From NCBI RefSeq assembly GCF_004348425.1, contig NZ_SMKK01000044.1:1-45781 (forward strand): 45,781 bases of DNA. Reading direction: 5' to 3'. The notes beneath the pieces are model-generated. The model ran no database searches. It had not been told where the DNA came from and worked only from the letters and a program-made list of their open reading frames with translations. The position numbers and the translations under genes are program-made. This document shows, one piece after another, positions 34,013 to 43,669 of this stretch. The DNA is from Actinomadura sp. 7K507. Its GTDB lineage: Bacteria > Actinomycetota > Actinomycetes > Streptosporangiales > Streptosporangiaceae. Every line of letters starts with the position of its first letter. The stretch's first letter is position 1.

Positions 34013-35158
34013 TCACACGCCGAAGTTGTAGAGCCGGCGGGTGTTCAGCTCCACGATCTTGTGGACCTCGTCGTCCGGGACGTCCGCCAGCCGCTCGGCG
34101 GCGACGGCGCGGCTCTTGGGCCAGTAGGAGTCGGAGTGCGGGTAGTCGCACTCCCAGGTGATGTTGTCGACGCCGATCGTGTGGCGCGCCTCGATGCCGA
34201 AGGAGTCGTCGATGAAGCACCCGTGCATATTTCTGGCGAACAGCTCCGAGGGACGGACGTCCTGGTTGAGGTTCTGGTAGAAGCGGTGCCGCTCCCAGGT
34301 CCCGTCGATGCGTTCGAGCAGGTAGGGGATCCAGCCGATGCCGCCTTCCGACAGGCCGACCTTCAGCCGCGGATGCTTGTGGAAGACCGGTGAGAACAGC
34401 AGGTCGGCGGTGGCGTACATCGAGTTGCAGCCGAACAGCGCGATCATCACGGCCATCGGCGCCTCGGGCGCGGTGATGGGCGCCTGCCCCGAGGTGCCGA
34501 AATGCATGGCCAGCGGCATGCCGGTCTCCTCGGCGGCCGACAGGACCGGGTCCCAGTGGTCGGTGTGGAAGGAGGGGAGCCCCAGCGGGACGGGGTTCTC
34601 CGGGAACGCGATGGCCTTGGCGCCCTTGGCGGCGCACCGCTCGATCTCGGCCACGCTCAGGTCCACGTCCCACAGCGGCAGGATGATCAGCGGGATGAAG
34701 CGGTCGGGCGCGGTGGCGCACCACTCGTCAAGGATGTAGTCGTTCCACGCCCGCACGCACAGGTGCGCCAGCTCGCGATCCTGCCCTTCGAGGAACACGG
34801 TGCCGGCGAACCGGGGGAAGGACGGGAAGCACATGGCTCCCCACACATCGTCGATGTCCATGTCCGCCAGCCGCGCCCGCGGGTCGTAGCAGCCGGGGAT
34901 CATCTCGTCGTAGCGGGTCGGATCGATTCCGAACTCTTCGGGGCTCTTGCCCGCGACTGCGTTGAGGCCGATGTTGGGGTAGATCCGGTCTTCGTACCGC
35001 CACACCTCCGAGGGCGGCCCGCCGTTCGGGCGGGGCTGGTCGACGATCACCGGCCCGGCTTCGCGGAACTTGGCCGGCAGGCGGTCCGACCACACGTGCG
35101 GAGGTTCGATCAGGTGGTCGTCGACGGACAGCAGTTTCATCCAAGGCTGCAGAGGCAT
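34013..35158 (-). CDS. Amidohydrolase-superfamily protein (ACMSD/gamma-resorcylate decarboxylase-like)
   Basis: This 381-aa TIM-barrel metalloenzyme has LLSVDDHLIEPPHVW at the start (DxH form of the HxH metal site), ARLADMDIDDVWGAMCFPSFPRF, AMHFGTSGQ, GLSEGGIGWIPYLLERID and NITWECDYPHSDSYWP (Asp ligand). These match amidohydrolase 2 proteins common in actinobacterial catabolic clusters. Relatives decarboxylate or hydrolyse cyclic acids; the true reaction here is unknown. The ATG is preceded by a weak AGGAG-like site. It runs with the SDR, aldehyde dehydrogenase and P450 genes on the minus strand. Confidence 0.9.
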   Translation of the reverse strand: MPLQPWMKLLSVDDHLIEPPHVWSDRLPAKFREAGPVIVDQPRPNGGPPSEVWRYEDRIYPNIGLNAVAGKSPEEFGIDPTRYDEMIPGCYDPRARLADMDIDDVWGAMCFPSFPRFAGTVFLEGQDRELAHLCVRAWNDYILDEWCATAPDRFIPLIILPLWDVDLSVAEIERCAAKGAKAIAFPENPVPLGLPSFHTDHWDPVLSAAEETGMPLAMHFGTSGQAPITAPEAPMAVMIALFGCNSMYATADLLFSPVFHKHPRLKVGLSEGGIGWIPYLLERIDGTWERHRFYQNLNQDVRPSELFARNMHGCFIDDSFGIEARHTIGVDNITWECDYPHSDSYWPKSRAVAAERLADVPDDEVHKIVELNTRRLYNFGV

Positions 35159-35180
35159 TGGTGACTCCTACGGGAAGGGC

Positions 35181-36044
35181 TCAGAGAGCCGGTGGCTGCT
35201 GCGGGCGGTTCTTGACGTAGGCGCCCGCGTCCACCCGCAACTGCAAGCCGGTCATGAACCGGGACTCGTCGGAGACCAGGAACAGGACCAGGGAGGCGAT
35301 GTCCTCGGGCTCCACGAACCCGACCGGCATCGCGTTCAGCGCCGGGAAGGCGAGCAGGACGTCTTCGCGGGTGGGGCTCTCCAGGTCCGGGCGGAACACC
35401 CGGTACATCGGGTCGCTGTTGAGCATGGCGGTGTTGGTGTTCGTCGGATGCACGGCGTTGGCGCGGATGCTGCGCGGCGCCATCGTCGCCGCCAGGTCGT
35501 GGACGAACGAGGCGACGGCCCGCTTGGCGAACGCGTAGCCCATCCCGCCGAAGCCGTTGGCCGGGTTGTCGGTACCGCCCGGCAGCAGGCCCGCGACGGA
35601 CCCGGTGGCGACGATCGAACCGCCGTCGCGCAGGTGCGGAAGCGCCGCCTGGACGGCGTGCACGACGCCGTTGAAGTCGACCGTCACGGCGTCCAGGAAC
35701 GCCTGCGGGTCCTGGGTGCCCAGCGGGCAGATACCGGCCTGCGCGACGACGGCGTCCAGCCCGCCGAGTTCGGCGGCGCCGGCGGCGACCGCCTCCCTGA
35801 GCTCGCCGGGCTCGCGCACGTCGGCCTGCCGGGCGACGATGCGGCGGCCCAGCTTCTCCACCTGGCGGACGGTCTCGTCGAGGTCCTCGCGGGTGGCGAG
35901 CGCGTAGCCGTTGGTGGCGATGTCCGCGCAGAGGTCCACCCCGATGATGTCGGCGCCCTCCTCGGCGAGCCGGAGCGCGTGCGCGCGGCCCTGCCCCCTG
36001 GCGACCCCGGTGATGAACACGACCTTGTCCTGTACACGGCCCAT
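35181..36044 (-). CDS. Mycofactocin-coupled short-chain dehydrogenase/reductase
   Basis: This 287-aa SDR has the nucleotide motif TGVARGQGRAHALRLAEEG (14-32), active-site Tyr-x-x-x-Lys in GYAFAKRAVASF, and the diagnostic insert ATNGYALATREDLDETVRQVE, plus RRIVARQADVRE. That insert marks the SDRs predicted to hold NAD(H) tightly and pass electrons to mycofactocin. It probably oxidises a secondary alcohol. ATG at 36044 has GAGGAGG upstream; the longer ORF start has none. The mycofactocin biosynthesis genes are not in the window. Confidence 0.92.
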   Translation of the reverse strand: MGRVQDKVVFITGVARGQGRAHALRLAEEGADIIGVDLCADIATNGYALATREDLDETVRQVEKLGRRIVARQADVREPGELREAVAAGAAELGGLDAVVAQAGICPLGTQDPQAFLDAVTVDFNGVVHAVQAALPHLRDGGSIVATGSVAGLLPGGTDNPANGFGGMGYAFAKRAVASFVHDLAATMAPRSIRANAVHPTNTNTAMLNSDPMYRVFRPDLESPTREDVLLAFPALNAMPVGFVEPEDIASLVLFLVSDESRFMTGLQLRVDAGAYVKNRPQQPPAL

Positions 36045-36089
36045 GGCCGCTACCTCCTCGTTCATTCGGGTGAGATCACTGGTGGCCGG

Positions 36090-37568
36090 TCAGCCGGACG
36101 CCACCGGCCAGGTGATGCTCTTGGTCTGCAGGAACTCGTCGAGGCCGTGCTCGCCCCACTCCCGGCCGAGACCGCTCTGCTTGTAGCCGCCGAAGGCCGC
36201 GTGCGGCGTGACTCCGCCGCCACCGCCGTTCACCATGACCATGCCTGCCCGGACGCGGGTCGCGATCCCGTGCGCCCGGATGGGGTCGGCCGCCCATACC
36301 GAACCGGCCAGCCCGTAGGGGTTGTCGTTGGCGAGCCGCACGGCCTCGTCGTCGTCGTCGAAGGCGATGACGGCACCGACCGGCCCGAAGAACTCGGTCC
36401 GCGCGATCGTCATGGCGTTGTCGACCTCGGTGAACAGCGTGGGCTCGAAGAAGTAGCCCCGGCTCAGGGCGGGGGGACGGCGCCCGCCGAACACGATCCG
36501 CGCGCCCTCCTCCTCGCCGGTCCGGACGAGCTTCTCGACCTTGTCGCGCTGCGCCGCGCTGATCAGCGGCCCCATCGCGGTGCCGGGGTCGGCCGGGTCG
36601 CCCACCGTGATGTGCTCCAGCGCGGCGACGGCCTTCTCGACCAGCTCGTCGTACCGGGAGCGGTGCACCAGCGTGCGGGTGAACAGCGAGCAGCCCTGGC
36701 CGGTGTTGACGGTGATCCCGGCCAGCATCTCGCCCAGGACCTTGTCCAGGTTCGCGTCCTCGCAGACGATGCTCGCCGACTTGCCGCCCAGTTCGAGCAC
36801 GACCTTCTTGATGCCGCCGGCGGCCTGCTCGTACACCTGCCGGCCGACGCTGTCGGAGCCGGTGAAGCTGACCAGGTCCACCATCGGGTTGGTGGTGAGC
36901 TCGCGCCCGGCCTCGATGTCGCCCGTGATGATGTTGAGCACGCCCGCGGGAAGTCCCGCCTCCTCGGCGATCTCGGCGAGGAGCAGCGCCTCCAGCGGAG
37001 CGGCGGGCGCGGGCTTGAGCACCGTCGTGCAGCCGGCGGCCAGCGCGGGCGCGAGCTTCATGACGCTCAGGAAGAACGGGAAGTTGTACGCCGGGATGAG
37101 CGCGGCGACACCGAACGGCTCGCGCCGCAGGACCCCCTGCCCGATGCCCAGCCCGGGAACGACGGTCGGCGGCATCGGCCGCTCCCACGCGAACGCCGGC
37201 ATGATCCGCTCGGCCATGTCCCGGAAGTGCGCGACGGGGACGCCGATCTGGAGCATCTCGGCCAGCAGCCGGATCGTCCCGGCGTCGGCGATGTTGAGAT
37301 CGACGAGCTCGGGCGTGCGCCGCTCCATGATCTCCGCCATGCGGAGCATGATCCGGGCCCGCTCGCGCACGGGCATCGAGGGCCACGGGCCCTCGTCGAA
37401 CGCGTGCCGCGCGGCCCGCACCGCCCGTACGACGTCCTCTTTCGTCGCCTCGGGGATGAGGCCGATGGCCTCCTCCGTCGCCGGGTTCACTACCTCGATC
37501 CACGCGTCGCCGGTGCTGTCGGTCCATTCACCGTCGATGTAGAGCCGATGGGTCGGCACTTCGCTCAT
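36090..37568 (-). CDS. Aldehyde dehydrogenase (NAD(P)-dependent)
   Basis: This 492-aa enzyme has the full ALDH pattern: YNFPFFLSVMKLAPALAAG, the cofactor lysine in VLKPAPAAP, FTGSDSVGR, general base Glu in LELGGKSASIV, nucleophile Cys in NTGQGCSLFTRT, and EFFGPVGAVIAF. It oxidises an aldehyde to a carboxylate, logically after the SDR. AAGGAG precedes the ATG. The gap to the SDR gene is 45 bp, to the P450 gene 29 bp, so all three should be one operon. Confidence 0.95.
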   Translation of the reverse strand: MSEVPTHRLYIDGEWTDSTGDAWIEVVNPATEEAIGLIPEATKEDVVRAVRAARHAFDEGPWPSMPVRERARIMLRMAEIMERRTPELVDLNIADAGTIRLLAEMLQIGVPVAHFRDMAERIMPAFAWERPMPPTVVPGLGIGQGVLRREPFGVAALIPAYNFPFFLSVMKLAPALAAGCTTVLKPAPAAPLEALLLAEIAEEAGLPAGVLNIITGDIEAGRELTTNPMVDLVSFTGSDSVGRQVYEQAAGGIKKVVLELGGKSASIVCEDANLDKVLGEMLAGITVNTGQGCSLFTRTLVHRSRYDELVEKAVAALEHITVGDPADPGTAMGPLISAAQRDKVEKLVRTGEEEGARIVFGGRRPPALSRGYFFEPTLFTEVDNAMTIARTEFFGPVGAVIAFDDDDEAVRLANDNPYGLAGSVWAADPIRAHGIATRVRAGMVMVNGGGGGVTPHAAFGGYKQSGLGREWGEHGLDEFLQTKSITWPVASG

Positions 37569-37597
37569 GAGTCGTCTCCTTGTAGGTGCCGCCGTGG

Positions 37598-38788
37598 TCA
37601 CACGTCCCAGCGCAGCTTCAGCTCGTTCAGGGCCCACACGCCGCCGGAGTGCTCGGTCGGCTGCTCGGCCAGCTCGTAGTCGGGGATGCGCCGGTGCCAT
37701 TCGCTCAGCAGCACGACCAGCTCCTGGCGGGCCAGGTGCGATCCCAGGCAGCGGTGCGGCCCGCCGCCGAAGGAGATGTGCTTGGTGGTACCGCGGTCCA
37801 GGTTCACGCGCCGGGCGTCAGGGTGGACGGACTCGTCGCGGCCCGCCGCCGACAGCGGGAAGACCGCCATGTCGCCCGCCTTGACCGGGCAGCCGTGGAA
37901 CTCGGTGTCCTGGACGGCCTTGCGTGCGGTCTGCACGATCGGGTAGGCGCGCAGGATCTCCTCGACCGCGATCGGGATGAGATCGGGGTCGTCCGCGATC
38001 CGCTTGCGGTCCTCGGGATGGGTGGCCAGGTGCAGGAACGCGTAGGACGCCTGGCTGGTCACCGTGTCGAGGCCCGCCATGAACAGCAGGAGCATGCAGT
38101 TCAGCAGGTCGCCGTCGTTGATGGGCTCGCCGTCGATCTCCCACGTGAGCGCGGTGCTGACGATGTCGGTGGCGTCGGGGTCGGGATCGGCCCTGCGCTC
38201 GGCGATCAGGCCGGCGAAGTACTCGATCACCAGGCCGGTGCCGGCTCCGGTCTTCTCCCTGTCGCCCCCGGAGTGCAGGATCATGCCCTCCCACTCCAGG
38301 AACTCCGGGAGCTTCGACAGCGGCATCCCCATGATCTGGAGGAAGATCGTGGATGGGAAGGTGCGCGCGATGGTGTCCACGAAGTCGCATTCGCCCTGGG
38401 CCGCAAACCCATCGATGATCTCTCCGGCCAGCCGCCGCTGATCATCGGCCATGCTCCGCACGCGCTTCGGGGAGAAGTAGCCGCGGAGCAGTTGCCGCCA
38501 GGGGGTGTGCTCCGGCGGGTCGAGCATCAGCGGGATCAGCTTGTAGGGCGGATTGGGGTCGGTCGGCACGACGACCGAACTGGACCACAGATCGCTCCGC
38601 TGGAGCCCGTCATGGATGGCGTCGTGGTCGGTGAAGACCCAGTAGCCGCCGGCCTCCTCGGAGCGCATCACCGGGCGGGTGCGGTCCTGGTAGCCGTCCA
38701 TCCGCTGGAAGAACGTCAGTGCCGGTCCCGTGCCCTGGCTCGTGTAGTCCTCGACGGGGCAGGTCTGTGGGGTGGGGTCTGCGGCCAT
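37598..38788 (-). CDS. Cytochrome P450
   Basis: This 396-aa soluble bacterial P450 has I-helix LFMAGLDTVTSQ (oxygen-activating Ala-Gly-x-Asp-Thr), K-helix VEEILR (Glu-x-x-Arg) and haem-binding FGGGPHRCLGSHLAR with the Cys ligand. It hydroxylates a substrate with electrons from a ferredoxin; no ferredoxin gene is adjacent. GGAG precedes the ATG at 38788; a longer in-frame ORF has no similarity. It is the first gene of the minus-strand P450-ALDH-SDR-amidohydrolase operon, which suggests a hydroxylation, alcohol, aldehyde, acid sequence (inference). Confidence 0.95.
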   Translation of the reverse strand: MAADPTPQTCPVEDYTSQGTGPALTFFQRMDGYQDRTRPVMRSEEAGGYWVFTDHDAIHDGLQRSDLWSSSVVVPTDPNPPYKLIPLMLDPPEHTPWRQLLRGYFSPKRVRSMADDQRRLAGEIIDGFAAQGECDFVDTIARTFPSTIFLQIMGMPLSKLPEFLEWEGMILHSGGDREKTGAGTGLVIEYFAGLIAERRADPDPDATDIVSTALTWEIDGEPINDGDLLNCMLLLFMAGLDTVTSQASYAFLHLATHPEDRKRIADDPDLIPIAVEEILRAYPIVQTARKAVQDTEFHGCPVKAGDMAVFPLSAAGRDESVHPDARRVNLDRGTTKHISFGGGPHRCLGSHLARQELVVLLSEWHRRIPDYELAEQPTEHSGGVWALNELKLRWDV

Positions 38789-38944
38789 CTCGGCTCCTCG
38801 GTGCGCGTCGATGCGATGCCCTGGATCGTACGACCGCAGTCGCGATTTGGGTAGTCTCAATTAGCCTTCCATGGACGCCGGTAAGTTGCTACTCTCCAGC
38901 CCACGGGTCTATGAGTGCACACAATAGGGCTAAGGTGGTAACCC

Positions 38945-40177
38945 ATGCACCGACCGATGGAGGGCGTGCGCGTCCTGGAGGTCGCCCAGTTCACCTTCGT
39001 GCCGGCCGCGGGCGCGGTGCTGGCGGACTGGGGGGCCGACATCATCAAGATCGAGCACGCCGAGCGGGGTGACGCGCAGCGCGGCCTGATCCGGGTGCTC
39101 GGGCTCGACGCCCTGAGCGGGGGCAGCTCGTTCTTCCCGATCATGGAGGGCCCGAACCGGGGCAAGCGCAGCGTCGGCCTCGCCCTGGAGAACCCGGCGG
39201 CGCGGCCGGTGCTGGAGCGCCTCGTCCGCGAGAGCGACGTGTTCCTGACCAACTTCCTGCCGGGTGCGCGCGCCAGGCTGGGCATCGACGTCGAGGACAT
39301 CCGGGCGATCAACCCCGACATCGTCTACGTCCGTGGCAGCGGCTTCGGCCAGCGCGGCGACGAGGCGGACAAGGGCGGGTACGACAGCACCGCTTTCTGG
39401 GCCCGGGGAGGCAGCGCCGCCGGCGTCACCCCGCCGAGCTCGGAGTCGATGATGCGCATGCCCGCGGGCGCCTACGGCGACTCCATCGGCGGCATGACCA
39501 TCGCGGGCGGGATCGCGGCCGCCCTGTACTCCCGTAAGACCACCGGTGAGCCGTCCGTGGTGGACGTGTCGCTGCTCGGCGTCGGTGCGTGGGCCACCCA
39601 GTTCTCGGTCAACATGGCCCTCGCGATGGGCGGGCCGCTGCCCCGGCCCGAGCAGCCCAAGCACGGTTCGGCGACCAATCCGCTGATCGGCGCCTACCGC
39701 ACCGCCGACGGGCGCTGGCTGGAGCTCGCGATGCTGCAGCCCGGCCGGTACTGGCCGGAGTTCTGCGCGATCGCGGGCCGCGAGGACCTGATCACCGACG
39801 AACGCTTCGACGGGGTCGAGAACATCATGAAGAACGCCGCCGAGGCGAGCGAGATCGTGGCCGGGATCATCGCCGGCCGCGACCACGCCGAATGGGTCGA
39901 GCTGCTCAAGGGGGGCGACGGGCAATGGGCACTGGTCCAGGAGCCCTGGGACGTGGCGCAGGACCCGTCGCTGCGAGCCAACGATCTCATCGCGCCGCTG
40001 GAGGACACCGACGGCGTTCAGCGAGAAATGGTCGCCAACCCGGTCCAGTTCGACGAGACCCCGGCGGAACTGCGCCGCGCCCCGCAGTTCGCCGAACACA
40101 CCGACGAGGTGCTGCGCGAGCTCGGCTGGAGTGACGACGAGCTGATCCAGCTCAAGATCGAGGGCGCCGTCACGTGA
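38945..40177 (+). CDS. CaiB/BaiF (family III) CoA transferase
   Basis: This 410-aa protein has the family start MEGVRVLEVAQFTFVPAAG, DWGADIIKIEHAERGDAQRG, then GPNRGKRSVGLALENP and GYDSTAFWARGG, whose Asp is the acyl-anhydride-forming catalytic residue. C-terminal residues resemble the usual family end. It moves CoA between carboxylic acids, or may racemise a methyl-branched acyl-CoA. AAGGTGG precedes the ATG by 6 nt. It is divergent from the P450 operon across a 156-bp control region. Confidence 0.94.
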   Translation: MHRPMEGVRVLEVAQFTFVPAAGAVLADWGADIIKIEHAERGDAQRGLIRVLGLDALSGGSSFFPIMEGPNRGKRSVGLALENPAARPVLERLVRESDVFLTNFLPGARARLGIDVEDIRAINPDIVYVRGSGFGQRGDEADKGGYDSTAFWARGGSAAGVTPPSSESMMRMPAGAYGDSIGGMTIAGGIAAALYSRKTTGEPSVVDVSLLGVGAWATQFSVNMALAMGGPLPRPEQPKHGSATNPLIGAYRTADGRWLELAMLQPGRYWPEFCAIAGREDLITDERFDGVENIMKNAAEASEIVAGIIAGRDHAEWVELLKGGDGQWALVQEPWDVAQDPSLRANDLIAPLEDTDGVQREMVANPVQFDETPAELRRAPQFAEHTDEVLRELGWSDDELIQLKIEGAVT

Positions 40178-40245
40178 GCCGCGGGACGCGGCGGCGCCGC
40201 GTGCCCTGGCCCGGCTCCGGCGCTGCCATCGACGCACCCGGTCCG

Positions 40246-41010
40246 CTACTCGCCGCGCCAGACCGGCGGCCGCTTCTCGGCGAACGCGGTGGCGCCCTCG
40301 CGGGCGTCGGCGGAGGTGAACACCGGGCGGATGATCTCCTGCTGCCGGTCGAACGCCTCGTCAGAGGCCCAGTCGGCCTGGGCGTCAAGCACCTGCTTGG
40401 TGGCGGCGACGGCCAGCGGGGCGTTGACGGCGATCGTCTCCGCCAGCGCGCGGGCGCCCTCCAGGGCCTTGCCGGGTGCGGTGATCTCGGTGACCAGGCC
40501 GTGCCGCTCGGCCTCCGCGGCGGTGATGAACTCACCGGTCAGCGCCAGCCGCATCGCCACCCCGTACGGGACGCGGCGGGGCAGCCGGATCAGCCCGCCG
40601 GCCCCGGCCACCAGGCCCCGCTTCACCTCGGGGATGCCGAACCTGGCGTCCTCGGCGGCCACGATCAGGTCGCAGGCGAGCGCGATCTCGCAGCCTCCGG
40701 CCAGCGCGTACCCCTCCACCGCGGCGATCACCGGCTTGCGCGGGGGACGCAGCGTGATTCCGGCCAGGCCGCGTTCGGGATGGCTCACGTTCTCGCCCGC
40801 CACGAACGCCTTGAGGTCCATTCCCGAGCAGAAGGTCCCGCCGGCGCCGGTGAGGATGGCGACGGTCAGGTCCTTGCGGGACTCGAACTCCTCCAGGGCG
40901 GCGGCGACGCCGTCGGTCACCGCCCGGTTCACGGCGTTGCGCGCCTCGGGGCGGTTGATGGTGACGACGGTGACGCCGTCGGCGTGCTCGACCAGGACCT
41001 CGTCCGACAT
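40246..41010 (-). CDS. Enoyl-CoA hydratase/isomerase (crotonase family)
   Basis: This 254-aa crotonase has ITINRPEARNAVNRAV-like N-terminal motif, oxyanion loop FCSGMDLKAF, and both catalytic glutamates: GGCEIALACDL and GIPEVKRGLVAGAGG. It probably hydrates a 2-enoyl-CoA. GGAG precedes the ATG. It ends 68 bp from the CoA transferase stop (convergent) and is divergent from the acyl-CoA synthetase gene, sharing a 75-bp control region with an inverted repeat. Confidence 0.94.
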   Translation of the reverse strand: MSDEVLVEHADGVTVVTINRPEARNAVNRAVTDGVAAALEEFESRKDLTVAILTGAGGTFCSGMDLKAFVAGENVSHPERGLAGITLRPPRKPVIAAVEGYALAGGCEIALACDLIVAAEDARFGIPEVKRGLVAGAGGLIRLPRRVPYGVAMRLALTGEFITAAEAERHGLVTEITAPGKALEGARALAETIAVNAPLAVAATKQVLDAQADWASDEAFDRQQEIIRPVFTSADAREGATAFAEKRPPVWRGE

Positions 41011-41049
41011 GGGGCTCCTCGACCGCGTGTGTGTGGCTCGTGATGGCGA

Positions 41050-41076
41050 AACATAGACTACTTCGTAAACTATGTT
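41050..41076. promoter_or_regulatory. Operator region between hydratase and acyl-CoA synthetase genes
   Basis: AACATAG and CTATGTT form a perfect 7-bp inverted repeat with 13-bp centre. Inside it, ACTTCGTAAACTA (41060-41072) matches a motif found at 44549 and 44578 beside the GntR gene. Confidence 0.6.
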
Positions 41077-41085
41077 GGAGACAGG

Positions 41086-42597
41086 ATGGAAGAAAGGGAC
41101 CTCGGCGGCACGCTTCGCGCCGCGGCAGGGCGGTACGGCTCCACGGCCTTGGTCTTCCACGGCGCCCACGGCACGGTGACCACCCGCCTGGACGACCTGC
41201 TCGGGCGGGCTTTGCGCGTCGCGGGCGGACTCGCGGACCTGGGAGTCGAGCCCGGTGACGTCGTCGCTCTCCAGCTGACCGGATGCGTGGAGAGCGCCGT
41301 CGCCCATGCCGCCGTGCTGCTGCGCGGCGCGGTCGTGCTCCCGATCGTCCCGATCTACGGTGTGCGGGAACTCCGGTTCGTGCTCCGCCAGTCGGAGGCC
41401 GTCGCCCTGATCACCTCCACTGGAAGGGCGGACGAGGTGCGGGCCATGCGTACCGAACTGCCCGCGTTGCGGCGGGTCATCGCGGTCGGGGACGAGGACT
41501 GGAGCGCGCTGGAGGCGCACCCGCCGCTCGGCGCGCAGGCCCCGCCCGATCCGGACGAGGTGTGCGTGCTCGTCTACACCTCCGGCACCACCGCGGATCC
41601 GAAGGGCGTCCAGCACACCCACCGCTCCATCCTCGCGGAGCTGGCGACCATGGCGGGGCACGGAGACGGCTACGTCTACCTCGACGCGTTCCCGCCCGGC
41701 CATGTCGCCGGCCTGTGCGTCCTGCTGCGGGTCCTGGCGCGCGGGGTGCCGACCGTCTTCATGGAGAAGTGGGATCCGGAGACCGCCCTGGATCTGATCC
41801 ACGGGCACAGGGTGACGGCCTCGGCGGGCGTCCCGTTCCACCTGGCCGGGCTGCTGGACGCGGCCGAGCGCAGCGTCCGCGGCGCCGGCACCCTGCGGGA
41901 GTATCTCGTGGGTGCGGCGAGCGTCCCGCCCGTGCTGGTCGAACGGTGCGAACGGGCCGGGATCGCCGCGTACCGCGCGTACGGGTCCAGCGAGCACCCC
42001 ACGATCAGCGCCGGTGCTGCGGACGACCCCGGCCGCAAGCGCGCCACCACCGACGGCAGGCTGAAGCCCGGCACGCAGGTACGCATCGTCGACCTGGACG
42101 GCAGGGACCTCCCGGTGGGGGAGGAGGGCGAGATCTGGTCGCGTGGTCCCGAGGTCTTCGCCGGATACCGCGACCCGGCACTGAACGCGCAGGCGTTCAC
42201 CCCGGACGGCTGGCTGCGCACCGGCGACGTGGGGCGGATGGACGGCGACGGGCACCTGACCATCACCGACCGGCTCAAGGACATCATCGTGCGCGGCGGG
42301 GAGAAGATCTCCTCCAAGGAGGTCGAGGACCTGCTGGCCGCGCATCCGGCCGTGGCCGAGGCGGTCGCCGTGGCCGAGCCGGACGAGCGCTACGGCGAAC
42401 GGGTCTGCGCGTTCGCCGTGCTGCGGGACGGGGCGAAGCTCGACCTCGACGGTGTGCGCGGCCATTTCGCGGCGCTGGGGGCAGCCAGGCTGAAGACCCC
42501 CGAACGCCTGGTCATCGTGGACGCGCTGCCCCGTACCGCGTCGGGCAAAGTACGCAAGCACGAACTGAGGAAGGAAGTGCGCGAATGGACCTCCTGA
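41086..42597 (+). CDS. AMP-forming acyl-CoA synthetase
   Basis: This 503-aa adenylating enzyme has P-loop VYTSGTTADPKGV, A5-like AYRAYGSSEHP, DGWLRTGDVGRMDGDGHLTI, hinge DRLKDIIVRGGEKIS and C-terminal catalytic Lys in TASGKVRKHEL. It makes an acyl-CoA from a carboxylic acid, ATP and CoA. The shortish sequence resembles the cyclohexane-carboxylate/medium-chain group, but the substrate is not assignable. GGAGACAGG precedes the ATG. The acyl-CoA dehydrogenase start lies inside its last codons. Confidence 0.94.
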   Translation: MEERDLGGTLRAAAGRYGSTALVFHGAHGTVTTRLDDLLGRALRVAGGLADLGVEPGDVVALQLTGCVESAVAHAAVLLRGAVVLPIVPIYGVRELRFVLRQSEAVALITSTGRADEVRAMRTELPALRRVIAVGDEDWSALEAHPPLGAQAPPDPDEVCVLVYTSGTTADPKGVQHTHRSILAELATMAGHGDGYVYLDAFPPGHVAGLCVLLRVLARGVPTVFMEKWDPETALDLIHGHRVTASAGVPFHLAGLLDAAERSVRGAGTLREYLVGAASVPPVLVERCERAGIAAYRAYGSSEHPTISAGAADDPGRKRATTDGRLKPGTQVRIVDLDGRDLPVGEEGEIWSRGPEVFAGYRDPALNAQAFTPDGWLRTGDVGRMDGDGHLTITDRLKDIIVRGGEKISSKEVEDLLAAHPAVAEAVAVAEPDERYGERVCAFAVLRDGAKLDLDGVRGHFAALGAARLKTPERLVIVDALPRTASGKVRKHELRKEVREWTS

Positions 42598-43661
42598 TCA
42601 GCGAGGAGCAGGAGGCGCTCGCCGAGACGGTCCGCGACTGGCTGGCCGGGCACACCGACCTGGCCGCCGCGCGCGCCGACCGGGACGGCGGGCCGGTGTC
42701 ACGTCCCGAGGACTTCCAGGCCGCGGCGGAGCTCGGCCTGGTGGGGCTCCTGCGTGACGCGGAGGGCGGCACACATACCGATCTCGCGCTGGTAGTCGAG
42801 GAACTGGGATACGCGGCGTCCCCGCTGCCGCTCGGCCAGTCCGCGCTGGCGGTCCGCGCGCTCGACGACGCCGGGATCGGCGGTGACGCGGCCGGCCGGG
42901 TCGCGGCGGGATCGGCGCTGATGGTGCCCGTTCTGCCCGAGCCAGGGGAGGCCCCGATCAGGGCTTCCGCCGGTCCGGACGGCGCGCTGGTCCTGGACGG
43001 GCGGGCGGCCATCGCGGCCGGCGCGCTCGACGCCGGCGGCCTGCTGGTCGTCGCGACCGGGACCGGCGGGGCGCCGGTGCTCGCCCTGGCCGCCGCCGGC
43101 GCGGACGGGCTCGGCCGTACGGCGCGCACCTCGCTCGACATCACGCGGGACTTCGCCGCCGTGGTGCTGGACGGTGTCCAGGTGCCGGCCGGCTCCTGGA
43201 CCGAGGCCGAGCCGGACGCGATCGAGCGGCTGGGCGGCGCGGTGGCCCTGCACCATGCCGCCGACGCGCTCGGCGCGGCCGACCGGCTCCTGGCGATGAC
43301 GCGCCATTACGTCCTGGAACGGCAGCAGTTCGGACGGGTGATCGGCGGTTTCCAGGCGGTCAAGCACCACTGCGCCGACATGGCCGTGGACGTCGAGCGT
43401 GCTCGTGCGAGCGTGCGCGCCGGAGCCCGCGCCCTGGACTCCGGGGACCCCGGTTCCCGGCGAATCAGGATCGCCGAGGCGGCGGCGATCGCGGGCGAAG
43501 CGTGCTCGCGGGTCGCCGGTACCGCACTGCAACTGCACGGCGGGATGGGCTTCACCTGGGAGCACGACCTTCATCTCTACCTGCGGCGGGTCAAGGCCGG
43601 TGAGCTGCTGGGCGGCACGCCCCGGCACCACTATGCCCGGCTGATGGAGCTGGTGGCTTGA
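42585..43661 (+). CDS. Acyl-CoA dehydrogenase, small-subunit type
   Basis: This 358-aa protein begins LLISEEQEALAETVRDWL and ends with RQQFGRVIGGFQAVKHHCADM and LQLHGGMGFTWEHDLHLYLRRVK, the FAD-binding C-terminal region of acyl-CoA dehydrogenases. The middle beta domain is short and diverged. Short FadE proteins of this kind form alpha2-beta2 enzymes with a larger partner in actinobacterial steroid catabolism. The gene at 44611 is the natural partner (inference). It overlaps the synthetase gene by 13 nt and has AAGGAAG upstream. Confidence 0.92.
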   Translation: MDLLISEEQEALAETVRDWLAGHTDLAAARADRDGGPVSRPEDFQAAAELGLVGLLRDAEGGTHTDLALVVEELGYAASPLPLGQSALAVRALDDAGIGGDAAGRVAAGSALMVPVLPEPGEAPIRASAGPDGALVLDGRAAIAAGALDAGGLLVVATGTGGAPVLALAAAGADGLGRTARTSLDITRDFAAVVLDGVQVPAGSWTEAEPDAIERLGGAVALHHAADALGAADRLLAMTRHYVLERQQFGRVIGGFQAVKHHCADMAVDVERARASVRAGARALDSGDPGSRRIRIAEAAAIAGEACSRVAGTALQLHGGMGFTWEHDLHLYLRRVKAGELLGGTPRHHYARLMELVA

Positions 43662-43669
43662 AGCGGGGT

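Noticed and set aside
35070..37679. 869-codon plus-strand frame opposite the SDR and aldehyde dehydrogenase genes
   Set aside because: Arises from GC-rich third positions of real minus-strand genes; no domains are recognisable and it is rich in Arg/Gly/Pro.
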